A DNA stretch of 13,605 nucleotides from an uncultured Ruminococcus sp. (GTDB lineage Bacteria > Bacillota > Clostridia > Oscillospirales > Ruminococcaceae): assembly GCA_945867875.1 (NCBI GenBank), contig CAMBJF010000043.1, positions 1 to 13,605 on the forward strand, written 5' to 3'. The notes beneath the pieces were generated by a model. It was not told where the DNA came from and did no database searches. It was given only the letters and a program-made list of their open reading frames with translations. Positions 1 through 6,371 of the stretch are shown piece by piece. Both the position numbers and the translations under genes were made by a program. Every line of letters begins with the position of its first letter. Positions within the stretch are counted from its first letter, which is position 1.

Positions 1-2
1 CA

Positions 3-608
3 TATGTGATCGACCCCTCGGGCGAAATGATACTCCAGCATCAGTACACCCCCATTCAGTCCATAAGCGAGGAATCCGCATACGTTATGAACAAGCTTAT
101 GCAGACGGTAATCGAGGGTCCCAACGGTACAGGTCGTGCCGCAAAGCTTGAAAATGTTCCCGTAGTGGGCAAGACAGGCACCACTCAGGACTGGAGAGAC
201 ACCCTTTTCGTAGGCTGCACACCCGATTATGTCAGCGGCGTATGGTACGGCTATGACGACAACAGGACCGTTAAATCGGGAACCTATTACGGCTCCGCAC
301 AGCTCTGGAAGAACATCTTCGGCGACATTGCCGAGGCAGGCACAAAGACCGAATTTCCCGAATGCGACACCGTAAAGGAGCTTTACTACTGCTCCAATAC
401 AGGTCTCATCGCCAGCGGCAGCTGCCCCACGGGAAATGTGGGATATTACAAGTCCACCAACGTTCCTCCCGTATGCACCAAGTGCGGCGGTGCTTCTGCA
501 ACACCCAAAGTCCCCGAAGTGACCGAGGCCGCTATCACCACCATTTCCCCCGACGCTATCAATGTTGATCAGCTTACCGATGAGCTGCTTGACGACAGCA
601 ATAACTGA
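3..608 (+). CDS. Class A penicillin-binding protein, C-terminal fragment (5' end off the window)
   Basis: This is the end of a bifunctional (PBP1A-type) peptidoglycan synthase; only the last part of the transpeptidase domain and the tail are present. The reading frame is open from the first complete codon at base 3, so the true start lies upstream. The KTG box of penicillin-binding transpeptidases is clear (VVGKTGTTQDWRD, codons from base 171). It is followed by the strand region LFVGCTPDYVSGVWYGYD that closes the active site in this family. The SxxK and SxN motifs must lie off the window. After the domain comes a cysteine-bearing tail (about residues 120-157, with CSNTG, SGSCP and CTKC) of a type common in clostridial PBP1A proteins, and then an acidic end. 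The enzyme would cross-link peptidoglycan outside the membrane. The methyltransferase gene follows after 19 bases on the same strand. Confidence 0.92.
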   Translation, partial: YVIDPSGEMILQHQYTPIQSISEESAYVMNKLMQTVIEGPNGTGRAAKLENVPVVGKTGTTQDWRDTLFVGCTPDYVSGVWYGYDDNRTVKSGTYYGSAQLWKNIFGDIAEAGTKTEFPECDTVKELYYCSNTGLIASGSCPTGNVGYYKSTNVPPVCTKCGGASATPKVPEVTEAAITTISPDAINVDQLTDELLDDSNN

Positions 609-627
609 TAATTTAAGGAATAAATCT

Positions 628-1743
628 ATGGATAAAATAAAACTCAGCTGCCCCTGCCATTTCGGACTTGAAAGCGTTCTGAATTTCGAGGTAAGAAAAA
701 TGGGCGGAGAGAACATCTCCGTTACCGACGGACGTGTTACCTTTGAGGGCGATGAAAATATGATCGCCAGAGCAAATATCTGCCTTGCCACCGCCGAAAG
801 AGTTCAGATACTTTTAGGCGAGTTTGAAGCGGATACATTTGACAAGCTTTTCGAGGGCGTGAGAGCGCTTCCCCTTGAAAGATTTATCGGCAAAAATGAT
901 GCATTCCCCGTTAAGGGTCACAGCATCAGCTCCGCTCTTTCAAGCATTCCCGCCTGCCAGTCTATCATCAAAAAAGCTGCTGTAAAGCGCCTTGAAAGCG
1001 TTTATCACGTAAGCTATTTCGAGGAAACGGGGGCAGTTCATCAGCTCCAGTTCAACATCTTAAAGGACAAGGCTTCCATATATCTCGACACCTCTGGAGC
1101 AGGTCTCCACAAGCGTGGCTACCGCCGAAATTCCAACGCCGCACCCATCAAAGAGACTCTTGCGGCAGGCATCATCGACCTTGCTCAGGTAAGGCGTGAC
1201 ACGGTATTCTGTGACCCCTTCTGCGGAAGCGGAACACTGCTCATTGAAGCGGCATACAAGGCGTTGAACATCGCTCCCGGGCTAAAGCGCACCTTTGCAG
1301 CGGAAAAATGGGACAGTCTCCCCGAAAATATCTGGCGTGAAGAGCGCACAAGGGCTATGGACAGCATCATCAGGGACAGCGATTTCTATGCATACGGCTA
1401 TGACATTGACCCCGAATGTGTTGCCCTTTCCACCGACAACTGCGCCAAGGCAGGTGTCAGAAACAGGATAAAAATTGAAAAAGCTGACATCAAGGATTAT
1501 GTTAACAGGGACAACACCCTTACCGTCTGCAATCCCCCATACGGCGAGCGACTTCTTGAAATAAAGGAAGCCGAAAAGCTGTACGAGGTCATGGGCAAGG
1601 TTTTCCTTGCGGACAAGGAGCACCCCTGCTCCATAATCGCCCCCCACGAGGATTTCGAAAAATTCTTCGGCAAGCGTGCGGACAAGCGCAGAAAGCTTTA
1701 CAACGGTATGATAAAATGCCAGCTTTTCTCTTATTACAAGTAA
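628..1743 (+). CDS. THUMP-domain class I SAM-dependent RNA methyltransferase (RlmL/YpsC-like)
   Basis: 371 aa. The protein is related to the N-terminal half of E. coli RlmL and to Bacillus YpsC (COG0116), which are 23S rRNA guanine-N2 methyltransferases or close homologues. An N-terminal THUMP-like RNA-binding region covers roughly residues 45-155. The SAM-binding loop DPFCGSGT is at 196-203. A second acidic SAM-contact motif (YGYDIDP) is near 256-262, and the catalytic NPPYGERL motif, typical of N2-guanine methylation, is at 302-309. The ATG at 628 was chosen because AAGGAA lies 7 bases upstream and the conserved KLSCPCHFGLE start follows it; the frame is open further back into the preceding gene, but without a ribosome site. 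The gene sits 19 bases after the penicillin-binding protein and probably shares its transcript. The exact target nucleotide cannot be read from sequence. Confidence 0.9.
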   Translation: MDKIKLSCPCHFGLESVLNFEVRKMGGENISVTDGRVTFEGDENMIARANICLATAERVQILLGEFEADTFDKLFEGVRALPLERFIGKNDAFPVKGHSISSALSSIPACQSIIKKAAVKRLESVYHVSYFEETGAVHQLQFNILKDKASIYLDTSGAGLHKRGYRRNSNAAPIKETLAAGIIDLAQVRRDTVFCDPFCGSGTLLIEAAYKALNIAPGLKRTFAAEKWDSLPENIWREERTRAMDSIIRDSDFYAYGYDIDPECVALSTDNCAKAGVRNRIKIEKADIKDYVNRDNTLTVCNPPYGERLLEIKEAEKLYEVMGKVFLADKEHPCSIIAPHEDFEKFFGKRADKRRKLYNGMIKCQLFSYYK

Positions 1744-1776
1744 AAATCTTAACTGTGCATCTATTTTCAAAATAAC

Positions 1777-1819
1777 CCCCTCTTCGTATGATATGTTCAC
1801 ATTATCATACGAAGAGGGG
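1777..1819. terminator. 16-bp perfect hairpin between convergent genes
   Basis: Arms 1777-1792 and 1804-1819 are perfectly complementary (CCCCTCTTCGTATGAT), with an 11-base loop. It lies 33 bases after the methyltransferase stop. On the plus strand only a short TTTG tract follows the stem, and on the minus strand GTTATTTTG follows, so it is an imperfect but plausible terminator in either direction. Its loop is complementary to the hairpin at 1851-1882. Confidence 0.6.
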
Positions 1820-1850
1820 TTTGCTGTCACAAGATCACGGGTATCATAAA

Positions 1851-1882
1851 AATAACCGCTATGCGTGAACATAGCGGTTATT
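1851..1882 (-). terminator. Rho-independent terminator of rplM-rpsI
   Basis: A perfect 13-bp stem (AATAACCGCTATG, arms 1851-1863 and 1870-1882) with a 6-base loop. Read on the minus strand, the stem is followed directly by a T-rich run (TTTTTATG), the expected end of the leftward ribosomal-protein transcript about 75 bases past the rpsI stop. On the plus strand the tail (ATAGTTTTATT) is weaker. Confidence 0.75.
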
Positions 1883-1958
1883 ATAGTTTTATTGGTTGTC
1901 CCAAAAGTTGATATATACGCCCCAAACAACGTAAATATGTGATTTGTAAGGGCTGTGA

Positions 1959-2360
1959 TTATCTCTTTGAGAACTGAGGAGCACGACGGGCAGCCTTTAA
2001 GCCGTACTTCTTTCTTTCCTTCATTCTGGGGTCTCTTGTGAGGAAGCCAGCCTTCTTGAGAACGGGACGAAGCTCAGGGTTGAAGAGGAGGAGAGCACGG
2101 GAAAGACCGTGTCTGATAGCACCTGCCTGACCGGTAACGCCGCCGCCTGCAACTGTGCAGACAACATCGAACTGCTCAGCTGTCTCAGTGAGAGCGAGGG
2201 GCTGTCTAACGATGAGCTTGAGAGTATCAAGACCAAAGTAATCGTCGATATCTCTGCCATTGATGGTGATATTACCGCTGCCGGGGTAAACTCTTACTCT
2301 TGCTACAGAGCTTTTTCTTCTTCCTGTGCCGTAAAAATACTGCTGCTTAGATTCGTACAT
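1959..2360 (-). CDS. rpsI: 30S ribosomal protein S9
   Basis: 133 aa, the normal bacterial S9 length. It begins with the family start YFYGTGRRKSSVARV, contains GGGVTGQAGAIRHGLSRAL, and ends in the basic tail RRAPQFSKR that reaches towards the ribosomal P site. S9 is part of the small-subunit head. The ATG is preceded by TAAGGAGGG, whose first three bases are the stop codon of rplM, so translation of the pair is probably coupled. The 14-base spacing from rplM is the standard bacterial rplM-rpsI arrangement. The transcript should end at the hairpin at 1851-1882. Confidence 0.98.
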   Translation of the reverse strand: MYESKQQYFYGTGRRKSSVARVRVYPGSGNITINGRDIDDYFGLDTLKLIVRQPLALTETAEQFDVVCTVAGGGVTGQAGAIRHGLSRALLLFNPELRPVLKKAGFLTRDPRMKERKKYGLKAARRAPQFSKR

Positions 2361-2374
2361 AGTTTACACCCTCC

Positions 2375-2803
2375 TTATATCTCATAATTCTCAGGCTTCT
2401 GAGCAGCGTGATTGTGCTCGGGACCTGCATATACTCTCAGACGGGTAAGAGCTGCTCTTCCTACAGTGTTGTTGGGGAGCATACCGTTTACTGCGATCAT
2501 CATTGCCTTTTCAGGGTTCTTCTTCATCATTTCGCTGTACTTAGTCTCCTTGAGACCGCCGATCCAGCCTGTGTGCCACTTGTAGGTCTTCTGCTCAAGC
2601 TTTCTTCCTGTGAGAACAGCTTCTGCGCAGTTGATGATAATAACGTGGTCGCCGCAGTCAGCGTGAGGAGCGAATGTGGGCTTGTGCTTGCCGCGGAGGA
2701 TAGTAGCAGCCTGAGCAGCTACACGACCGAGGGACTTGCCGGAAGCATCAAGTACATACCACTTACGGCTGATTTCATTAGCCTTAGGCATATAAGTTGA
2801 CAT
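2375..2803 (-). CDS. rplM: 50S ribosomal protein L13
   Basis: 142 aa, typical for L13. Recognisable stretches are KWYVLDASGKSLGRVA, LRGKHKPTFAPHADCGDHVIIIN, a WHTGWIGGLK-type segment, and the C-terminal MLPNNTVGRAALTRLRVYAGPEHNHAAQKPE. L13 binds 23S rRNA early in large-subunit assembly. The frame is open upstream to 2881, but the ATG at 2803 is chosen because it has GGAGAA 8 bases upstream and starts at the conserved MSTYMPKA end. The upstream extension would have no family match and would read through the leader RNA. It is the first gene of the operon with rpsI, transcribed from the consensus promoter at 2926-2954 through a structured leader. Confidence 0.98.
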   Translation of the reverse strand: MSTYMPKANEISRKWYVLDASGKSLGRVAAQAATILRGKHKPTFAPHADCGDHVIIINCAEAVLTGRKLEQKTYKWHTGWIGGLKETKYSEMMKKNPEKAMMIAVNGMLPNNTVGRAALTRLRVYAGPEHNHAAQKPENYEI

Positions 2804-2919
2804 AGTCAAATTTCTCCTTTTTAATATAGTATAGTAAAAATTGCCGCATAGACGTTGGTACCGCCCTGCAAGCAACTCCATAAAGTCACAGGGAACTCAT
2901 ACCTCTTCTTTACACAACA
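2804..2919 (-). promoter_or_regulatory. Structured 5' leader of rplM with terminator-like hairpin
   Basis: This is the untranslated leader of about 115 nt between the predicted transcription start and the rplM ATG. A stem formed by 2841-2848 and 2867-2875 (TTGC/GCAA plus GCA/TGC, with a small internal loop) is followed on the minus strand by five T residues (2836-2840), like an intrinsic terminator. An alternative pairing, CAGGG (2889-2893) with CCCTG (2864-2868), uses part of the same arm and would compete. L13 leaders that mediate autogenous control are known in Firmicutes and in E. coli; assignment to that family is inference because I could not compare with its covariance model. Confidence 0.5.
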
Positions 2920-2925
2920 GTAATT

Positions 2926-2954
2926 ATTATACACGGTGTTTGTCCGTTTGTCAA
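2926..2954 (-). promoter_or_regulatory. Consensus sigma-A promoter for rplM-rpsI
   Basis: On the minus strand TTGACA (2949-2954) and TATAAT (2926-2931) are both perfect and separated by exactly 17 bases. Transcription would start near 2919. Such strength fits a ribosomal-protein operon. Confidence 0.88.
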
Positions 2955-2990
2955 GAGGTTTTTGCCTGAAATTTTAAAATATATCCCTTA

Positions 2991-3036
2991 TTCTCTTTAA
3001 TTCTCTGCATTTTGCTTGATTTCTCTCCATTTCTCT
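2991..3036. repeat. Helically phased TTCTCT repeats
   Basis: TTCTCT occurs at 2991, 3001, 3021 and 3031, so all spacings are multiples of 10 bases on one face of the helix. They lie between the divergent rplM promoter and the wall-protein operon, about 37-82 bases upstream of the rplM -35 box. They may be an operator or simple-sequence drift. The remainder of this 352-base spacer (2804-3155) holds the rplM leader and promoter, a weak rightward promoter candidate at 3084-3112, and nothing else I can recognise. Confidence 0.4.
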
Positions 3037-3083
3037 TATTTCATTTCAGAATGGGATATGCCCCGAAATATGCGCATCTGCCT

Positions 3084-3112
3084 GCATTTTTCCGACTGCC
3101 GCCGCATATATT
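3084..3112 (+). promoter_or_regulatory. Possible sigma-E-like promoter before the SleC-like operon
   Basis: GCATTTT (3084-3090) and CATATATT (3105-3112), separated by 14 bases, resemble the mother-cell sigma-E pattern (CATATT-like, then CATAnAnT). No good sigma-A promoter was found here. The match is partial and could be chance in AT-rich DNA. Confidence 0.25.
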
Positions 3113-3155
3113 TTCATAGTCCCTACAAATAAGTCATTTATCGGAGGTAATCAAG

Positions 3156-4349
3156 TTGAACGGAAACGAGTTTAATCTTAACAATATGGCGCAGCGCTAT
3201 AAGGAAGAGATGATGCGGCTGTACAAGAAAAGCACCGCTCCACAGACGTCACAGCAGAGCCGAAATGCTTCGGGACAGGGCGGTATGACGGCTCAGGCAA
3301 ATATGACAAGTCCGAATATGGCAGCTCAGGGCTCACAGTCAAGGCAGCAGAATATGCAGTCATCTCAGGGGAATATGCAGCAGGGGCAAATGTCTCAGCA
3401 TATGACAATGAACCGTGACGCTATGGGAACTCCTGCGGGAAATGTTCAGGGTGCGTCCCATTTTGCCGCTTCACAGTCAGGCTGCGACAACAGCAGCACT
3501 CCCACTATCCCTATGAACTGTGAGTGCCGATTCCCCTCTGCCGAGAGCATCATCGAGAGTATCGCAGGCATTCCCGCAACGCCCAATATCCGCCCCGAGG
3601 ATAATCCCCCGCCCGTTTATAACGGCAATGACACTGTTATACAGCCCAGAAATACGGCTTCAAACAACGCTTCTATGAATAATATGAACAGCGCAGTCCA
3701 CCCCGAAATGGGCGGCACATTCTCTCAGGCGGACAAAACCGCATATCAGCGCTCGGAGGACACTTCATTGCAGGGCGTTATGCTCAATATGTCTCCTCAG
3801 GCAGCAGCATATGCCGTTCCCTCTGAGGCTGAAAATGAGATGGAGATACTCCCCGATTTTGCACTTCCTCAGGACAGCTCGGACGCAGTACCCGACACCA
3901 AAGGTCTCACACCATCCCTTAACTGGATAAATCTCACGGGGGACAGCAGCTGGGGTTTTTTGCAGTTCGACATCTTCACCGCAGGCGGCGCATATCCCGT
4001 TCCCGGGGCGCTCGTTGTGGTGAAGAAAAAACTTACGGGCGGAACAGGTCTCGTAAGACTTCTCTTCTCCGACAGAAGCGGCCGCACGCCTACTATCGCC
4101 CTCCCCGCTCCCTCCGCCTCGCTGTCGCAAAATCCTATGAGCACCACCCGTCCATTCTCCGAATACACAGTCACCGTAAGAGCAAGGGGCTATTATACTC
4201 TCAGCGACATCAACATTCCCATTTTTGCAGGAGTAAAGACCGTTCAGCCCATTGACCTCATTCCCCTGCCCGAATATTCGGGAGACAGCGTTATCCAGCC
4301 ACGCTCCGACATTCAGAACAATATGAACGATACTGATTCAGTGGGCTGA
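3156..4349 (+). CDS. Low-complexity protein with C-terminal SleC-type / carboxypeptidase-regulatory-like domain
   Basis: 397 aa. The TTG start at 3156 is chosen because TCGGAGGT lies 7 bases upstream; the next in-frame ATG is 10 codons later without a site. Residues 28-108 are rich in Gln, Met, Ser and Asn. The middle part (about 110-255) is acidic and Pro/Asn-rich. Residues about 265-373 form a beta-rich domain (GFLQFDIFTAGGAYPVPGA, then FSEYTVTVRARGYYTLSD and IPIFAGVKTVQPIDLIPLPE). This resembles the domain at the N-terminus of clostridial SleC and other carboxypeptidase-regulatory-like folds. The heptads DTVIQPR (159-165) and DSVIQPR (377-383) are near-duplicates. No signal peptide or membrane segment is visible. 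It is first in an operon with two peptidoglycan-binding proteins, so a role in a spore or wall structure is likely but unproven. The function of the N-terminal half is unknown. Confidence 0.75.
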   Translation: MNGNEFNLNNMAQRYKEEMMRLYKKSTAPQTSQQSRNASGQGGMTAQANMTSPNMAAQGSQSRQQNMQSSQGNMQQGQMSQHMTMNRDAMGTPAGNVQGASHFAASQSGCDNSSTPTIPMNCECRFPSAESIIESIAGIPATPNIRPEDNPPPVYNGNDTVIQPRNTASNNASMNNMNSAVHPEMGGTFSQADKTAYQRSEDTSLQGVMLNMSPQAAAYAVPSEAENEMEILPDFALPQDSSDAVPDTKGLTPSLNWINLTGDSSWGFLQFDIFTAGGAYPVPGALVVVKKKLTGGTGLVRLLFSDRSGRTPTIALPAPSASLSQNPMSTTRPFSEYTVTVRARGYYTLSDINIPIFAGVKTVQPIDLIPLPEYSGDSVIQPRSDIQNNMNDTDSVG

Positions 4350-4370
4350 TAAGCCCGAAGGAGGAGCCAA

Positions 4371-5768
4371 ATGACAGGAGTGCCGTTTATTCCCGAAAAT
4401 ATCGTTGTGCATCTGGGTGCGCCCGATGACACAAGTGCTGTCAATGTTACAGTGCCCTTTACCGATTACATCAAAAATGCGGCTTCCAGCGAGATATACC
4501 CCACCTGGCCCGAAAGTGCGCTGAGAGCCAACATTTACGCAATAATCACCTATGCCCTGAACAGGTACTACACAGAGTGGTACCCTTCAAGAGGGTATAA
4601 TTTCGACATAACCAATGACACCCGCTACGACCAGTCATATGTTTACGGCCGTGACATTTTTGAGCCCATAAGCAACATCGTTGACGAGATATTCAACAAC
4701 TATATCCGCAGGCAGGGCACGCTTGAACCCATTTTCTCCGCCTACTGCGACGGGGTGCGCACCTACTGCGGGGGACTGAAGCAGTGGGAGACGGTGGAGC
4801 TTGCAAATCAGGGGCTGACACCATTTGAAATACTTCAGCATTTTTACGGAGATGATATCGAGATAGTGACAAACGCCCCCGTTTCCCCGAACATTCCCTC
4901 ATATCCCGGCGAGGTCATAAGCTTCGGCAGTGCGGGAGACAACGTTGTCCGTATCCAGACCCAGCTCAACCGCATTTCACAGAATTACCCCGCTATTCCC
5001 AGAATTCCCTATGTTACGGGCAGCTATGACACTCTTACCGAGGACTCTGTAAGAAAATTTCAGCAGGTTTTCGGGCTGCCTCAGACGGGGTCTGTGGATA
5101 AATCTACCTGGTACCGCATAAATCAGATATACACAGGCATAAAGCAGCTTGGAGAGCTTACCTCCGAGGGCGTTACCATTTCCGATTATACTGCCGATGT
5201 TCCCGAATTTATGGGTCCCGGTCAGTCGGGGGCAAATGTCAGGGTGGTGCAGTACATTCTGTCTGTTGTGGGTGCGTATTATGATGCTGTTCCGAGAATT
5301 ACCATCACAGGCACATATGACGAAGCCACCGCCAATGCTGTCAGGGCGTTCCAGCAGATTTACGGTCTGCCCCAGACGGGTATCGTTGACGCCGATACAT
5401 GGGAGGAGCTTTACAGAGCCTACAAGGGCATTGCCGACAGCGTTCCCGTTAACCCCGAAGGCGAGGAGATCGTCCTGTACCCCGGTATGATACTCAGAGA
5501 GGGTATGCAGAACGAGTATGTGCGGACACTCCAGCAGTACCTTACGGAGATACACAATGCATATCCTCAGATACCTGCTGTAAGCGATACGGGATATTTC
5601 GGTCCTCTCACAAAAAACGCCGTTACCGCTTTCCAGAGAGTGTTCGGCATTGCTCCCACGGGCTATGTGGGCGCCGAGACCTGGTCACGTATCGGCGAGA
5701 TATACAGCGAGGTCAAATACGGTTATGTAAAGCCTGCGGGACAATTTCCCGGATACACCATAAGATAA
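4371..5768 (+). CDS. SpoIID-like protein with three peptidoglycan-binding repeats (SleC-like)
   Basis: 465 aa. Residues about 28-165 match the SpoIID/LytB fold as found in clostridial SleC. The segment VPFTDYIKNAASSEIYPTWP carries Glu41 at the position of the SpoIID catalytic glutamate. It is followed by SALRANIYAIITYALNRYYT, and later by FSAYCDGVRTYCGGLKQWE and LTPFEILQHFYGDDIEI. Three PG_binding_1 repeats follow at about 186-249, 283-347 and 375-440, each with the pattern VRxFQxxxGLPQTGxVDxxTW. SpoIID proteins cleave denuded glycan strands as lytic transglycosylases, and SleC degrades spore cortex at germination. No signal peptide is seen. The ATG has GAAGGAGGA about 5 bases upstream, 21 bases after the previous gene, and the downstream ribosome site overlaps this gene's stop. 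Activity is inferred, since only the glutamate could be checked. Confidence 0.85.
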   Translation: MTGVPFIPENIVVHLGAPDDTSAVNVTVPFTDYIKNAASSEIYPTWPESALRANIYAIITYALNRYYTEWYPSRGYNFDITNDTRYDQSYVYGRDIFEPISNIVDEIFNNYIRRQGTLEPIFSAYCDGVRTYCGGLKQWETVELANQGLTPFEILQHFYGDDIEIVTNAPVSPNIPSYPGEVISFGSAGDNVVRIQTQLNRISQNYPAIPRIPYVTGSYDTLTEDSVRKFQQVFGLPQTGSVDKSTWYRINQIYTGIKQLGELTSEGVTISDYTADVPEFMGPGQSGANVRVVQYILSVVGAYYDAVPRITITGTYDEATANAVRAFQQIYGLPQTGIVDADTWEELYRAYKGIADSVPVNPEGEEIVLYPGMILREGMQNEYVRTLQQYLTEIHNAYPQIPAVSDTGYFGPLTKNAVTAFQRVFGIAPTGYVGAETWSRIGEIYSEVKYGYVKPAGQFPGYTIR

Positions 5769-5781
5769 AGGAGGCAGACTA

Positions 5782-6327
5782 TTGGCAAATGAAGCTATAC
5801 CCGTATCGCCCCAGTCCCACGAGGCAAATGTGGCGGAGCTGCAGAGGTATTTAAGAGAAATTTCAATGAGCGGCGCTAATGTAAGACCCGTTATCCCCGA
5901 TGGTCTTTACAATGAGCAGACCGCCGCCGCAGTTGCGGATTTCCAGCGTATGAAAGGACTTCCCGAAACGGGAGAGACGGACAGAGTTACCTGGGACGCC
6001 ATTCTTGACACATACTATGACGTTATTTCAAATCTCTCCGAGCAGATAGGCGTTAAGCCCCTTCCTTCGGTAAAGACGGTTCTCGCCCCCGGGGACAGGG
6101 GAACTTCCATCGTCATTTTACAGGCAATGCTCAACACTCTTGCGGGGCTGTTTATGAACATTCCCCCAAACTCCCTCAGCGGAGTTTACGACAGCGATAC
6201 CGTTAAGGCGATCACAGAATTTCAGACCGTTTCCGGACTTACTCCCACGGGGGAGACGGATATCCGCACATGGAACGCTCTTGCGGGACTTTTTGATGCA
6301 ATATCGGCTTTAGAAGGTGAGCTGTAA
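5782..6327 (+). CDS. Small protein with two peptidoglycan-binding repeats
   Basis: 181 aa consisting almost entirely of two PG_binding_1 repeats, at about residues 12-75 (DGLYNEQTAAAVADFQRMKGLPETG) and 101-167 (GVYDSDTVKAITEFQTVSGLTPTG). The TTG start at 5782 is supported by AAAGGAGG (5767-5774) with 7-base spacing; this site overlaps the stop of the preceding gene. A nearby ATG at 5789 is out of frame. There is no catalytic domain, signal peptide or membrane segment. As the last gene of the three-gene operon it could act as a wall-binding partner of the SpoIID-like protein; that role is inference. The operon ends at the hairpin at 6333-6370. Confidence 0.88.
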   Translation: MANEAIPVSPQSHEANVAELQRYLREISMSGANVRPVIPDGLYNEQTAAAVADFQRMKGLPETGETDRVTWDAILDTYYDVISNLSEQIGVKPLPSVKTVLAPGDRGTSIVILQAMLNTLAGLFMNIPPNSLSGVYDSDTVKAITEFQTVSGLTPTGETDIRTWNALAGLFDAISALEGEL

Positions 6328-6332
6328 AAAAT

Positions 6333-6370
6333 ACGGCTTTGCAGTTTTTCATTGACTGCAAAGCCGTTTT
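6333..6370. terminator. Bidirectional terminator between the wall operon and prmC
   Basis: A perfect 13-bp stem, ACGGCTTTGCAGT (6333-6345 with 6355-6367). On the plus strand TTTTATTA follows; on the minus strand TATTTTTTAC follows. It closes the rightward operon (stop 6327) and the leftward prmC operon (stop 6372). Confidence 0.88.
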
Positions 6371-6371
6371 A

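Noticed and set aside
1282..1929. Long minus-strand open frame (215 codons) opposite the methyltransferase gene and hairpin region
   Set aside because: No ribosome site, composition of an antisense shadow, and it runs through both strong hairpins. The plus-strand frame has clear family motifs.
2804..2881. Longer N-terminus for L13 starting at 2881
   Set aside because: It would translate the structured leader, lacks a ribosome site and adds 26 residues with no L13 likeness. The ATG at 2803 has a proper site.
4343..4356. Small GGGC/GCCC hairpin over the stop codon of the first wall-operon gene
   Set aside because: It has only 4 bp and no T tract, so it is not a terminator and is too short to claim a role in coupling.
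4977..5555. Minus-strand open frame of 192 codons opposite the SpoIID-like gene
   Set aside because: It is antisense to well-conserved peptidoglycan-binding repeats, with no ribosome site or recognisable domain.
4926..5690. DNA-level tandem repeats suggested by the three similar segments in the SpoIID-like gene
   Set aside because: Similarity is at protein-domain level (PG_binding_1), with diverged codons, so these are ancient domain repeats rather than a recent repeat array.
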